Positions 52,115 through 61,838 of a DNA stretch of 64,000 nt are shown one piece after another. The notes beneath the pieces were generated by a model. That model saw only the letters and a list, made by a program, of their open reading frames with translations, was not told where the DNA came from and ran no database searches. The first letter of the stretch is position 1. Each line of letters opens with the position of its first letter. Both the position numbers and the translations under genes were made by a program. Origin of the DNA: Stappia sp. 28M-7 (GTDB lineage: Bacteria > Pseudomonadota > Alphaproteobacteria > Rhizobiales > Stappiaceae); NCBI RefSeq assembly GCF_014252955.1, contig NZ_JACMIA010000001.1, forward strand, positions 558,001 to 622,000, in the 5' to 3' direction.

Positions 52115-52944
52115 AGGCCGGCCTCGTCCTCCTGCGGGGCGGGCGGCACCAGCTTGCGATAGAGATGCCAGGTGGTGTGGCCGAGCACCGGCAGGGCGAC
52201 GAGCAGCCCGGCGAACAGCGGCAGCATCGACACGATCAGCGTCGCGGTGACGACCAGCGCCCAGCCGATCATCGGCTTCGGGCTGGTGACGACCGCGCGC
52301 ACGCTGGTGATCATCGCGGTGATGAAGTCGACGTCCCGGTCGAGCAGCATCGGGAAGGAGACGACCGTCAGCGAGAACAGGATGATCGACAGCACCGCGC
52401 CGATGGCATTGCCGATGACCAGGAACATCAGGCCTTCCGGCGTCGTCACCACCACCTCGACGAAGGCGCCGAAGGAGGCGAACGACTTGAAGCCGAGGAA
52501 CAGGGCGAGCAGCAGCCGCACCTGATACATCCACATGATCTGGACGAAGAGCACGACGAAGGCCATCCAGGCGATCTCGCGCTTGCGCTGCGCCCAGATG
52601 ACGCCGAGGACGCCCGGCCAGTCGAGCGGCTCGCCCGTCTCCAGCCGGCGGCTGACCTCGTAGAGGCCGACGGCGATGAACGGGCCGATCAGCCCGAAGC
52701 CGATCGCCAGCGGATAGCTGAGATAGCTCATGTGCAGGGCGGAGGCGGTGAGCAGCACCAATATGCCGCCGAGGGCATAGACCGCGCCGAAGAACAGGCC
52801 GAAGCGCGGCGCCTTGCGGAAGTCGCGCATGCCCGCGCCGAGCGCATCGACGATGGCATCGAAGCCGATGGCGTTGACCCGCGTCGGGTCCGGCCGCCGC
52901 ACAGGCTGCCCCTCGCTCGCGCTGTTGCCCTGTTCGCCCGTCAT
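52027..52944 (-). CDS. DUF2189 integral membrane protein
   Basis: A 305-residue protein with six or so membrane helices (first near residue 50, last near 260). Family segments are [48 protein letters not shown] and [22 protein letters not shown]. The function is unknown. The Pro/Ser/Thr/Ala-rich C-terminal tail (last 35 residues) lies antisense to the end of truA, an 88-bp overlap. It is followed upstream by dapE on the same strand with a 140-bp gap. Confidence 0.85.
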   Translation of the reverse strand: MTGEQGNSASEGQPVRRPDPTRVNAIGFDAIVDALGAGMRDFRKAPRFGLFFGAVYALGGILVLLTASALHMSYLSYPLAIGFGLIGPFIAVGLYEVSRRLETGEPLDWPGVLGVIWAQRKREIAWMAFVVLFVQIMWMYQVRLLLALFLGFKSFASFGAFVEVVVTTPEGLMFLVIGNAIGAVLSIILFSLTVVSFPMLLDRDVDFITAMITSVRAVVTSPKPMIGWALVVTATLIVSMLPLFAGLLVALPVLGHTTWHLYRKLVPPAPQEDEAGLQPPETTSPTASSPSSTTASPAPAASPAR

Positions 52945-53084
52945 TGCCTGCCTCCCCCTCGCATTCTTGTTTCCCGATACTGCAACCGGCAGCTCTACTG
53001 AAACAAGAACGCGCGCGCCCGTCACCTTCGCAAAGATACTTGGCGTCAGGTGCTCGCAGTGGGAAAGCGGGAAAAGCGTGTCGG

Positions 53085-54263
53085 TTAGCCGGCGAAATAG
53101 CTGTCGAGGAAGCGGCGATAGATGGCGGTAAGGCCGTCCAGCTCGGCCAGCGGCACGCGCTCGTCGACCTGGTGCATGGTCTGGCCGACCAGGCCGAACT
53201 CGACCACCGGGCAATAGTTCTTGATGAAGCGGGCATCCGAGGTGCCCCCGCCCGTCGACAGGTCGGGCCGGCGGCCGGTCTCTGCTTCCACAGCATCGGC
53301 CAGCGCGTCGATCAGCTCCGCATCGTGGGTAAGGAAGCTGTCGCTGGAATCGCTGGTGAAATCGAGTTGCCAGTCGCAGGTCAGCCCTTCGACGCCGGCA
53401 AGCTCGTTGCGCAGATGCGCCTTCAGGCTGTCCACCGACCAGGTGTCGTTGAAACGGATGTTGAAATTGGCGACCGCCTTGCGCGGGATGACGTTGAAGG
53501 CGGTGTTGCCGACATCGACGGTGGTGATCTCCAGGTTCGACGGCTGGAAGCGCTCGTTGCCGGCATCGAGCACGAGAGCGTCGAGGCGGGCGAGCAGCGC
53601 CAGCATGTCGGAGACCGGGTTCTTTGCCAGATGCGGATAGGCGACATGGCCCTGCACGCCGGTGACCGTGACGATGCCCGACAGCGAGCCGCGCCGGCCG
53701 ACCTTGATCGCATCGCCGAGCTGCGCCGGATTGGTCGGCTCGCCGACGATGCAGGCGTCGAACCGGTGGCCGCGCTCGGCCGCCCATTCCAGCAGCTTGA
53801 CCGTGCCGTTGATCGCCGGGCCTTCCTCGTCGCCGGTGATCAGGAAGGAGATGCGCCCGCCGAGCGCATCGCCCTTGTCCGCCACATAGGCGATGGCGGC
53901 GGCAGCGAAGGCGGCGATGCCGCCCTTCATGTCGACCGCGCCGCGCCCGTGCAGGATGCCGTCCTCGATGCTCCCGTCGAACGGGCCGTGTCGCCAGGCG
54001 CCCGCATCGCCCGCCGGCACCACGTCGGTATGGCCGGCAAAGGCAAGGTTCGGACCCTTCGTGCCGATGGTGGCGAAGAGGTTTTCCACGTCCGGCGTGC
54101 CGTGGTCCGAGAACACCATGCGCTCGACGGTGAAGCCGGCTGCCGTCAGCCGCTCGTCCAGCAACGCGAGCGCGCCGCCCTCGGCCGGTGTCACGGACGG
54201 ACAGCGCAGCAGGTCGCGGGCAAGGGTGGCGGCGGCAGAAAGGGGCTGGTCGGTCACGGGCAT
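53085..54263 (-). CDS. dapE: Succinyl-diaminopimelate desuccinylase
   Basis: Hydrolyses N-succinyl-LL-diaminopimelate in the lysine/murein precursor pathway. The 392-residue dizinc M20 enzyme has a metal-ligand His in [10 protein letters not shown] near residue 76, Asp in [10 protein letters not shown] near 110, the catalytic Glu-Glu in [12 protein letters not shown] near 143, and a C-terminal metal His in GQTMHQVDE near 365. I chose the ATG at 54263, since the residues before it are low-complexity. dapD, two steps earlier in the pathway, lies 1.4 kb away on the same strand. Confidence 0.95.
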   Translation of the reverse strand: MPVTDQPLSAAATLARDLLRCPSVTPAEGGALALLDERLTAAGFTVERMVFSDHGTPDVENLFATIGTKGPNLAFAGHTDVVPAGDAGAWRHGPFDGSIEDGILHGRGAVDMKGGIAAFAAAAIAYVADKGDALGGRISFLITGDEEGPAINGTVKLLEWAAERGHRFDACIVGEPTNPAQLGDAIKVGRRGSLSGIVTVTGVQGHVAYPHLAKNPVSDMLALLARLDALVLDAGNERFQPSNLEITTVDVGNTAFNVIPRKAVANFNIRFNDTWSVDSLKAHLRNELAGVEGLTCDWQLDFTSDSSDSFLTHDAELIDALADAVEAETGRRPDLSTGGGTSDARFIKNYCPVVEFGLVGQTMHQVDERVPLAELDGLTAIYRRFLDSYFAG

Positions 54264-54312
54264 GCGGCTTTCGGCTGGCAGGGGCTGGAACGGGACAAGG
54301 GGGAAAGGGGCG

Positions 54313-54741
54313 TCAGGTTGGTTTGGCCCAGCGGCTGTTGGGGCGCGGGCCATAGGCGTTCGGCCCCGGCTCGCCCGGCATCAGGCCGAGACCGATGACG
54401 AAGAAGAAATTGATCACCGGAACGAAGATCAGCACGGCGAGGAAACCGGTGAGGTTTCGGTCCTGCAGCCGCTTGATGGCAAGCGCGAGAACGACCCAGT
54501 GGCTGGCGAACAGCATGTAGGGCAGCAGCGGATGCGAATTGACGAAATCCTCCATCGTCACCACCGCCGTCTGGTCGCCCGGAATCTCCAGGGTCTGCAC
54601 CCACAGACTGACCGGGATGGCGAAGACCGCCCACAGGAAGCCGAGCGCCAGCATGTAGGGTTCGCGCGAGACGCGCCCGATCGGACTGAAAAACAGCCAG
54701 AACGGCCCCAGCGGGCCCGGATATGCTTGCGGCTGCGACAT
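54313..54741 (-). CDS. DUF805 inner-membrane protein
   Basis: A 142-residue protein with three to four hydrophobic helices and the DUF805 pattern: [24 protein letters not shown] near the N-terminus (arginine-rich first helix) and [17 protein letters not shown] in the middle, ending [13 protein letters not shown], the typical family tail. Function unknown. It precedes dapE by 49 bp on the same strand and may be co-transcribed. Confidence 0.88.
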   Translation of the reverse strand: MSQPQAYPGPLGPFWLFFSPIGRVSREPYMLALGFLWAVFAIPVSLWVQTLEIPGDQTAVVTMEDFVNSHPLLPYMLFASHWVVLALAIKRLQDRNLTGFLAVLIFVPVINFFFVIGLGLMPGEPGPNAYGPRPNSRWAKPT

Positions 54742-54946
54742 GAAATTTCCTGGACGGGAGACTGTCTGCTGCCTTCGAAGTAGGCTGCCGGCGGCCGACA
54801 ATCAAGCCGCTTCCCGGATTGTCCTGCCCATCGCGGCGTTTTGCCTGCCCGTTAATCGGCGGTTATGGGAATGCTGCTACGCAAAAGGCCGTGGTCGGAC
54901 GTCTGCCCGCACCGCCGACGACGCAAGAACCGCCGGGAGAGTATCC

Positions 54947-55612
54947 GTGTTCAGCCTTTCGCCCGCCTCCTCCAGCAATGTCTTCCGCAAGCGACGGGTC
55001 CAGCGCCTCAAGGCGATGGTCGCCGACCATGTCGCGGCAAAGGGCCGTTGCCGCATCGTCGATCTCGGCGGCACGCCGGAATTCTGGCACGTCTGGCGCG
55101 ACGAGATGAATTTCGACGGCGTCACCATCACCTGCATCAATCTCGGCTTCACGGCGGAGACGGACGGCAGCCTGCCGATCGAGCTGGTGCATGGCAGCGC
55201 CTGCGACCTGCCCGAGCATGCGGACAATTCCTTCGACGTCGCCTTTTCCAATTCGGTGATCGAGCATGTCGGCAGCTGGGCCAACAAGTCGGCCTTCGCC
55301 CGCGAGGCGCGGCGGCTGGCGCCGAGCCACATGATCCAGACGCCGAGCTTCTGGTTCCCGATCGAGCCGCATGCGCGCTTCCCGCTGCTGCACTGGCTGC
55401 CCGATCCGCTGGTCTACCGGATCCACCTGGCCATGCGTACGGGCTTCTACCCGCGGGCGGCCAATCTCGACGAGGCGATGGTGTCGCTGGAGGATGCGCG
55501 CCTGCTGGACGGGCGGCAGATGCGCTATCTCTTCCCCGACTCCGAGCTGGTGACCGAACGGTTCATCGGCCTGCCGAAGTCGCTGATGGCGGTCCGCCAC
55601 GCCGTCTCCTGA
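54947..55612 (+). CDS. Class I SAM-dependent methyltransferase
   Basis: A 221-residue methyltransferase. The SAM-binding motif I is RIVDLGGTPEFW near residue 36-47, motif II lies in ITCINLGF, and the motif-IV-like segment is FDVAFSNSVIEHVGSW near 95-110. The acceptor is unknown. The start is GTG at 54947 with GGGAG about 7 nt upstream; in-frame codons further upstream give Arg-rich nonsense. It is divergent from DUF805 and convergent with dapD. Confidence 0.8.
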   Translation: MFSLSPASSSNVFRKRRVQRLKAMVADHVAAKGRCRIVDLGGTPEFWHVWRDEMNFDGVTITCINLGFTAETDGSLPIELVHGSACDLPEHADNSFDVAFSNSVIEHVGSWANKSAFAREARRLAPSHMIQTPSFWFPIEPHARFPLLHWLPDPLVYRIHLAMRTGFYPRAANLDEAMVSLEDARLLDGRQMRYLFPDSELVTERFIGLPKSLMAVRHAVS

Positions 55613-55643
55613 CGGCGCGGCGCAACGCGAAAGCTGGCTGCGA

Positions 55644-56504
<861 letters not shown>

Positions 56505-56656
56505 GCGCGCAGGTCTCCGGAGAATGTGTCTGGGAAAGCGTCGGAATTCTTCGCGCGGACCTAAGCGCCGCTCCTTCGCGAAGTCAAGGCCGGGCGGGCG
56601 GCGCGGGGGACCGGCCACTCGGCATTTTTGCCTGTTCCGTCCCGGCCGCTTCCTGT

Positions 56657-57574
56657 ATGTGGCAGCGCATGGACTTGTGGATCCCCATCACGGTTTTCGC
56701 CGCCTTCTGCCAGAACGCCCGATCCGCCCTGCAACGCCACTTCACGGCGCGGCTCGGCACGACCGGCGCCACCTTCGTGCGCTTCGGCTACGGCGTTCCC
56801 TTCGCGCTGCTCTACCTTGCCGGGCTTCACTTCGTTGGCGGCATGCCGCTGCCCGAGCCGAACGCCTCCTTCGCGATCTTCGGCATGATCGGCGGCATCG
56901 CGCAGATCCTCGCGACCTTCCTGCTGGTCTACCTGTTCTCGCTGAGAAACTTCGTCGCCGGCACGGCCTATTCCAAGACCGAGCCGGTGCAGGCGGCGAT
57001 CTTCGGACTGGTGCTGCTGGGCGAGACGATCACGCCGCTGGCGGGCGTCGCCATCGCCGTCGGCGTGGTCGGCGTGATCTTCGTGTCGCTGGCCGGAAAG
57101 CCGGTGAGCGCGGGCGCGCTGCTGACGGCGCTGACCGGGCGGCCGGCGCAGATCGGCCTTGCCTCGGCGGCGATGTTCGGCATCTCGGCCGTGTGCTACC
57201 GCGCCGCCTCGCTGGCGCTGGGCGGCCCGGGTTTCCTGATGCAGGCAGGCTTCACGCTGGCCTTCGTCACCGCGTTCCAGACGCTGGCCATGGTCGCCTG
57301 GATGAGCCTGCGCGAGCCGGACCAGCTGCGCGCCAGCCTGACCCATTGGCGCGGCGCCGTCTGGGTGGGGCTGGTGGGCGTTGCCGGCTCGGCCGGCTGG
57401 TTCACCGCCATGACGCTGGAAAAGGTCGCCTATGTGCGCGCGCTCGGGCAGGTGGAGCTGATCTTCACCTTCATCGTCTCGTGGTGGTTCTTCCGCGAGA
57501 AGCTGATGCCGGGCGAAATCGTCGGCACGGTGCTGATCGCCGGCGGCATCGTGCTGCTGCTGCTGGGCACCTGA
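56657..57574 (+). CDS. EamA/DMT-superfamily transporter
   Basis: A 305-residue inner-membrane transporter with ten predicted helices in two EamA repeats; the Glu-containing helix end [25 protein letters not shown] closes repeat 1 and [26 protein letters not shown] closes repeat 2. Substrate unknown (the superfamily exports amino acids and other metabolites). The start may be the ATG at 56657 or the one four codons later; neither has a clear ribosome site. It ends at a hairpin shared with the convergent phnA-like gene. Confidence 0.87.
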   Translation: MWQRMDLWIPITVFAAFCQNARSALQRHFTARLGTTGATFVRFGYGVPFALLYLAGLHFVGGMPLPEPNASFAIFGMIGGIAQILATFLLVYLFSLRNFVAGTAYSKTEPVQAAIFGLVLLGETITPLAGVAIAVGVVGVIFVSLAGKPVSAGALLTALTGRPAQIGLASAAMFGISAVCYRAASLALGGPGFLMQAGFTLAFVTAFQTLAMVAWMSLREPDQLRASLTHWRGAVWVGLVGVAGSAGWFTAMTLEKVAYVRALGQVELIFTFIVSWWFFREKLMPGEIVGTVLIAGGIVLLLLGT

Positions 57575-57596
57575 GGGGCTCGGGAACCGGCCCCTC
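57573..57596. terminator. Hairpin between convergent EamA and PhnA-like genes
   Basis: GAGGGGC (57573-57579) pairs with GCCCCTC (57590-57596) across a 10-nt loop, directly at the EamA stop codon and 13 bp before the end of the PhnA-like gene. There is no T run, so it is only a candidate bidirectional terminator. Confidence 0.35.
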
Positions 57597-57608
57597 CGGA
57601 AACCCGGC

Positions 57609-58133
57609 TCAGGCCTTCTTGACGAACTGGCAGAGGATGACGATCCGCTGGCCCTCGACCTTGCCTTCCAGATGGTTGGCATTGTCGGGGACGAGGGCGA
57701 TCTTGCGCACCGCCGTGCCGCGCTTGGCGGTGAAGCCCGCGCCCTTGACCGGCAGGTCCTTGATCAATGTGACGGTGTCGCCGGAGGCCAGCACCGTGCC
57801 GTTGCAGTCGACATGGACGATGGCGTCCTCGCCCTGTGCTGCGCCGCTGCCTTCCTCGGCCCAGGCCAGAACGTCGGGCTCCAGCCAGGCGATCTCCAGC
57901 GCCTCGCGTGCCCAGGGCGCCTCCGGGAGGCCCTTCAGCAGGCGCCAGGCCAGAACCTGAACCGCCGGCTCGGGGCTCCAGATCGCCTCATTGAGACACC
58001 GCCAGTGCGGCCCGTCCTGCGGCCCTTCCTCCACGCCCGCCCGGCAAACCGGGCAAAGCGGCACGCTGTCTTCGCGCGGGGTCACGGCAAAGGCGGACGC
58101 GCCTTCGGCATTGCAAAGGGCACAAGATGTCAT
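57609..58133 (-). CDS. PhnA/YjdM-like zinc-ribbon protein
   Basis: A 174-residue protein with an N-terminal zinc ribbon (C-x-x-C in SCALCNAEG and C-x-x-C in PLCPVCRAG), a middle helical region, and the C-terminal PhnA domain (DCNGTVLASGDTVTLIKDLPVKG and KIALVPDNANHLEGKVEG). Despite the historical name it is not established as a phosphonate enzyme; its biochemical role is unknown. I chose the ATG at 58133, with AGGA just upstream, since the residues before it have no family match. It is followed by no obvious partner. Confidence 0.87.
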   Translation of the reverse strand: MTSCALCNAEGASAFAVTPREDSVPLCPVCRAGVEEGPQDGPHWRCLNEAIWSPEPAVQVLAWRLLKGLPEAPWAREALEIAWLEPDVLAWAEEGSGAAQGEDAIVHVDCNGTVLASGDTVTLIKDLPVKGAGFTAKRGTAVRKIALVPDNANHLEGKVEGQRIVILCQFVKKA

Positions 58134-58306
58134 GGGATGTCCTGTCGGCGGAGCATGGAAGAAGAGGTCAAAGGTGGCATAGGCCACCGGCGCCGCCGCG
58201 TCCAGCCGCACGAGCAGCGACACTTTTTCGCGAGCCGGCGTTTCCGGCTCGTCATGACTTCAGGGCCGGCGCCGGCAAACCCGGCAACCGGCCCATCCTG
58301 TCCGGG

Positions 58307-59323
58307 CTAGTTGGCGAACCCTTCCACGACGATCTTGCCGCGCGCCGTGCCGGTCTCGATGCGCCGGTGCGCCTCGCGCAGGGTGCTGGCGTTGATCGGC
58401 GAGAGCGTTTCGGCGAGCGTGGTGCGCAGCCGGCCCGCGTCGATCTCGCCCGCGACGAAATCCAGCAGCCGGTGCTGCTCGATCATGTCGGGCGTTGTGA
58501 ACATCGCGCGGGTGAACATCAGCTCCCAGTGCAGGCTCGCCGCCTTGGTCTTCATCTGCTCCATCGGCATGGGCAGATGCGTGTCGTCGATGGTGACGAT
58601 GGAGCCCTGCGGCCGGATCAGCTCGACCGCATCGAGCCAGTGACGCATGTCGTTGAAGATCGCCACGTGGTCGACATGCTCGATCCCGAGCGCGCGGACC
58701 TGCGGGGCCAGGGGCTCGCGGTGGCTGACCACGTGGTCAGCGCCGAGCTCTCGCACCCAGGCGATGGTTTCCGGGCGCGAGGCGGTGGCGATCACCGTCA
58801 GCCCGGCGCGCTTGGCCAGCTGGATGCCGATGGAGCCGACGCCGCCGGCCCCGCCGATGATCAGGATCGACCGTCCCGCATCTGCCCCGTCCCGGTCGAT
58901 GCGCAGCCGGTGGAAGAGGGATTCGTAGGCGGTGATGGTGGTGAGCGGCAGGGCCGCCGCCTCGGCGAAGGACAGGCTCGACGGCTTGCGGCCGACGATG
59001 CGCTCGTCCACCAGATGGAACTCCTGGTTCGTGCCGGGCCGGGTGATGTCGCCGGCGTAGTAGACCTCGTCGCCGGGCCGGAACAGCGTGACGTCGGGGC
59101 CGACCGCCTCGACCACGCCGCTGGCGTCGTAGCCGATGACGCGCGGGGCGTCCTCCACCTTGTCCTTGGGCGAGCGGACCTTGGTGTCGACGGGATTGAC
59201 GGCGACGGCGCGCACGGCGACGAGGATGTCGCGGCCCTGCGGCTCGGGCTTGGGCAGGTCGAGATCGATCAGCGACTGCGGATCGTCGATGGGCAGATAG
59301 CGGGTGAAGCCGACGGCTTTCAT
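58307..59323 (-). CDS. Zinc-type alcohol dehydrogenase / quinone oxidoreductase family protein
   Basis: A 338-residue medium-chain dehydrogenase of the ZADH (YogA-like) group. The GroES-like domain opens with KAVGFTRYLPI, and the NADPH-binding motif GGAGGVGSIGIQLAKRAGL is near residue 150. No catalytic zinc ligand set is evident, so it is likely a zinc-free quinone or enone reductase. I chose the ATG at 59323 because AAGGA lies 8 nt upstream and the ATG three codons earlier lies inside that site. It overlaps no gene but follows the cupin stop by 5 bp, so it is the last gene of the OYE operon. Confidence 0.88.
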   Translation of the reverse strand: MKAVGFTRYLPIDDPQSLIDLDLPKPEPQGRDILVAVRAVAVNPVDTKVRSPKDKVEDAPRVIGYDASGVVEAVGPDVTLFRPGDEVYYAGDITRPGTNQEFHLVDERIVGRKPSSLSFAEAAALPLTTITAYESLFHRLRIDRDGADAGRSILIIGGAGGVGSIGIQLAKRAGLTVIATASRPETIAWVRELGADHVVSHREPLAPQVRALGIEHVDHVAIFNDMRHWLDAVELIRPQGSIVTIDDTHLPMPMEQMKTKAASLHWELMFTRAMFTTPDMIEQHRLLDFVAGEIDAGRLRTTLAETLSPINASTLREAHRRIETGTARGKIVVEGFAN

Positions 59324-59328
59324 GCTTG

Positions 59329-59685
59329 TCATCCTTGTGGGTGCGGATCGAACTCGGCAGTGACGAAGACAAGCTCTGCCGTGCCGGTATTGGTCAGGTC
59401 GTGGACGAAAGTCTTGTGCGGGCCGAGATCGGGGAAATATCTCGTGTCGCCGGCCTGGTAGGTGACGTCGGCAACGCTGCCGTCGCCGTAGCGCGAGCGC
59501 CCCTGGCCGGCGGTCAGGGCGGTCCAGAAATACGGCCGGTCATGACGGTGCGCGGCAAGCGTCTCGCCGGGCGCAAGGCGCAGGTGCCAGACCCGCATGC
59601 CGCGGTCTTCCAGCACCAGGGCCGTACCGATGCGGCCGTTGGCCATGCCGGCCGCGATTTCGGCGTTGGAGAGCGGCATCGTCAT
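59329..59685 (-). CDS. Small cupin-domain protein
   Basis: A 118-residue single-domain cupin. Motif 1 shows HRHDRPYFWTAL near residue 48 (two His metal ligands), and motif 2 shows the FVHDLTNTGTAELVFV region near 95. GGGAGG precedes the ATG. The start overlaps the OYE stop (ATGA), so the protein is translated with it. Small cupins beside reductases can act as metal-dependent isomerases or dioxygenases, but nothing in the sequence fixes the reaction. Confidence 0.82.
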   Translation of the reverse strand: MTMPLSNAEIAAGMANGRIGTALVLEDRGMRVWHLRLAPGETLAAHRHDRPYFWTALTAGQGRSRYGDGSVADVTYQAGDTRYFPDLGPHKTFVHDLTNTGTAELVFVTAEFDPHPQG

Positions 59686-60785
59686 GCTGCCGCCTCCCAG
59701 GCCGGATAGGTCGAATAGCCCTGCGCATCGCCGCCGAACAGCGTGGCCGGGTCGAACTGCGCAAGCGGCAGGTTCTCGTGCAAGCGCCGCGGCAGGTCGG
59801 GATTGGCGATGAACGGGCGGCCGAAGCCGACGAGATCGGCATGGCCGGCGGCAAGGATCGCCTGCGCGCGGGCGAGGTCGTAGCGGCCGGCGACGACGAT
59901 GCGGCCCGAATAAGCCTCGCGCAGCGCGATGCGGAAGCTGTCCGGCGTCTCGGGCGCATCGTCCCAGTCGGCTTCCGCCAGATGGATATAGGCAAGGCCG
60001 ATCCGGTCGATCTCGCGCGCGGCCATCAGCATGGTCGGCATGATCTCGTCGTCGGCCATGCCGCGCTGGGTGATGACCGGCGACAGGCGAAGACCGGTGC
60101 GGGCAGGGCCGATGGCGCCGGCCACCGCCTCCGCGACCTCGATGAGGAAGCGGATGCGGTTTTCCTGCGAGCCGCCGTAGCGGTCGGTGCGCAGGTTCGA
60201 CGAACGGCGCAGGAACTGGTCGATCAGGTAGCCGTTGGCGCCGTGGATCTCGACGCCGTCGAACCCGGCGGCCACGGCGTTTTCCGCAGCGCGCGCATAG
60301 TCGGCGACGATGCCGGCGATCTCGTCGCTTTCCAGCGCTCGCGGCACCGGGCAGTCGGCCATGCCGGCCTCGCCGGTGGCCGGATCGACGATCCAGACCT
60401 TTGCATCGGGCGCCAGCGCGGACGGGGCGACCGGCTTGCCGTCGGCATGGAAGATCTCGTGGCTCATCCGCCCGACATGCCAGAGCTGCAGGAAGATGCG
60501 CCCGCCGGCCGCATGGACGGCATCGGTCACCAGCCGCCAGCCGGCCACCTGCTCGGGCGAATGGATGCCGGGGGTGAAGGAATAGCCCTGGCCCTGGGGC
60601 GAGATCTGGGTGGCCTCGCTGACGATCAGCGCCGCGCCGGCGCGCTGGGCGTAGTAGTCGGCCATCATCGCGTTGGGCACGTTGCCGGGCTGGGTGGTGC
60701 GGGCGCGGGTCATCGGCGCCATGGCGATGCGGTGCGGCAGCGTCAGCTCGCCGAGGGTCAGGGGATCGAACAGGTTGGATGTCAC
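59682..60785 (-). CDS. Old Yellow Enzyme-type alkene reductase (NemA-like)
   Basis: An FMN-dependent ene-reductase of 367 residues. The opening LFDPLTLGELTLPHRIAMAPMTRARTT is typical of OYEs (T near residue 26 contacts flavin), HGANGYLIDQFLRRSSN near 180 contains the substrate-binding His/Asn pair, and GRPFIANPDLP near 325 binds FMN phosphate. NemA homologues reduce N-ethylmaleimide, enones and nitro-compounds, usually in defence against electrophiles. It is the first gene of the OYE-cupin-ZADH operon and diverges from its likely LysR regulator. Confidence 0.93.
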   Translation of the reverse strand: MTSNLFDPLTLGELTLPHRIAMAPMTRARTTQPGNVPNAMMADYYAQRAGAALIVSEATQISPQGQGYSFTPGIHSPEQVAGWRLVTDAVHAAGGRIFLQLWHVGRMSHEIFHADGKPVAPSALAPDAKVWIVDPATGEAGMADCPVPRALESDEIAGIVADYARAAENAVAAGFDGVEIHGANGYLIDQFLRRSSNLRTDRYGGSQENRIRFLIEVAEAVAGAIGPARTGLRLSPVITQRGMADDEIMPTMLMAAREIDRIGLAYIHLAEADWDDAPETPDSFRIALREAYSGRIVVAGRYDLARAQAILAAGHADLVGFGRPFIANPDLPRRLHENLPLAQFDPATLFGGDAQGYSTYPAWEAAA

Positions 60786-60863
60786 GGCTGGGTGCCTCCT
60801 GGACGTCGGAAAAGGATGCGGAACGGGTCCGCACGGTTCGTCCCGGATCTAGTCCTTGCGGCG

Positions 60864-60913
60864 ATTTCGGATAATCGGCTAGCATCCGAAATTATAATTC
60901 GGGAGAACCGAAT
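60864..60913. promoter_or_regulatory. Divergent OYE/LysR operator with two dyads and overlapping -10 elements
   Basis: ATTTCGGAT (60864-60872) and ATCCGAAAT (60884-60892) form a perfect 9-bp dyad around 11 nt, which contains the T-N11-A pattern of LysR-type sites. A second dyad, ATTCGG (60897-60902) and CCGAAT (60908-60913), lies next to the LysR start. Between them AATTATAATT gives TATAAT on the rightward strand (60893-60898) and TATAAT on the leftward strand (60891-60896), so the two -10 hexamers overlap. The regulator that binds is inferred to be the adjacent LysR protein. Confidence 0.6.
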
Positions 60914-60917
60914 AAAT

Positions 60918-61838
60918 ATGCTCGACAATCTGGCACTGTTCCTGAGGATCGTCGAAAAGGGCGGCCTTGCCGCCGGCGGCCGCGATCTCGGCCTGTCGCC
61001 GGCCACCGTCTCCGAGCGGCTGGCTGCGCTGGAGCGGCAGTACGGCGCGACGCTGCTGCTGCGCACCACGCGGCGGATCGCCCTGACCGACGAGGGGGCT
61101 GTGCTGGTGGAGGGTGCGCGGCGGCTGCTGGCCGAGGCCGCGGAACTGCAGGACCGCATCCGCCACGGGGCGGAGCGGATTTCCGGCCCGATCCGCATGA
61201 GCGCGCCGGAGGATCTCGGCCGCCGGCGCATCGTGCCGATCCTCGATGTGTTTCTCGAAGAACATCCGGATGTGACCATCGATCTCGACCTGACCGACGG
61301 CTATGTCGATCTCGTCGGCCGGGGGATCGACCTGGCGGTGCGCCACGGCACGCTCGCCGACAGCACGCTGCGCGCGCGCTCGCTCGGCGGCAACCGGCGC
61401 GCGGTCTGCGCCTCTCCCGCCTATCTGGCGGCGCACGGGGCACCGGAGCATCCGCAAGACCTTGCCCGCCACGACTGCATCCTGATGCGCTTCGGCGGCA
61501 ATCTCGACCGGGAATGGCCGTTCCTCATCGACGGCGAGATCCGCAGGGTCGCGGTGCGCGGCCGGCGCGTCGCCAATGATGGCGGCCTCGTGCGGGAATG
61601 GTGCCTGCAGGGGCGGGGGATCGCGCTGAAGTCGATCCGCGACGTCGACGAGGATCTGGCGAGCGGGGCGCTGGTGGAGCTGCTGGAGGGCTACGCGGCC
61701 GGCGGCACGGCGCTGCAGATCGTCTATCCGCAAGGCACGGTGCAGCCGCGCCGGGTGCGCGTGCTGATCGAGCGGCTGGCGAGCGAGTTGTCGGTGTTCA
61801 CCGATCCGCGGCCGCAGGCTCCCGGCGCGGACGGTTGA
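60918..61838 (+). CDS. LysR-family transcriptional regulator
   Basis: A 306-residue LTTR. The N-terminal winged helix-turn-helix (residues 1-60: LALFLRIVEKGGLAAGGRDLGLSPATVSERLAALE) is followed by a periplasmic-binding-like effector domain. The two half-domains are seen in GPIRMSAPEDLG and AVRHGTLADSTLR. The ATG at 60918 lies 4 nt after the second dyad, consistent with autoregulation. It diverges from the OYE operon with a 132-bp gap, the standard LTTR arrangement. The last 41 bp overlap the convergent DUF817 gene. Confidence 0.92.
   Translation: MLDNLALFLRIVEKGGLAAGGRDLGLSPATVSERLAALERQYGATLLLRTTRRIALTDEGAVLVEGARRLLAEAAELQDRIRHGAERISGPIRMSAPEDLGRRRIVPILDVFLEEHPDVTIDLDLTDGYVDLVGRGIDLAVRHGTLADSTLRARSLGGNRRAVCASPAYLAAHGAPEHPQDLARHDCILMRFGGNLDREWPFLIDGEIRRVAVRGRRVANDGGLVREWCLQGRGIALKSIRDVDEDLASGALVELLEGYAAGGTALQIVYPQGTVQPRRVRVLIERLASELSVFTDPRPQAPGADG

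Noticed and set aside
58231-58251. An 8-bp GC stem between the PhnA-like and quinone reductase genes
   Set aside because: The T run lies on the wrong side for a terminator of either leftward gene, and it is too far from both starts to argue for an operator.
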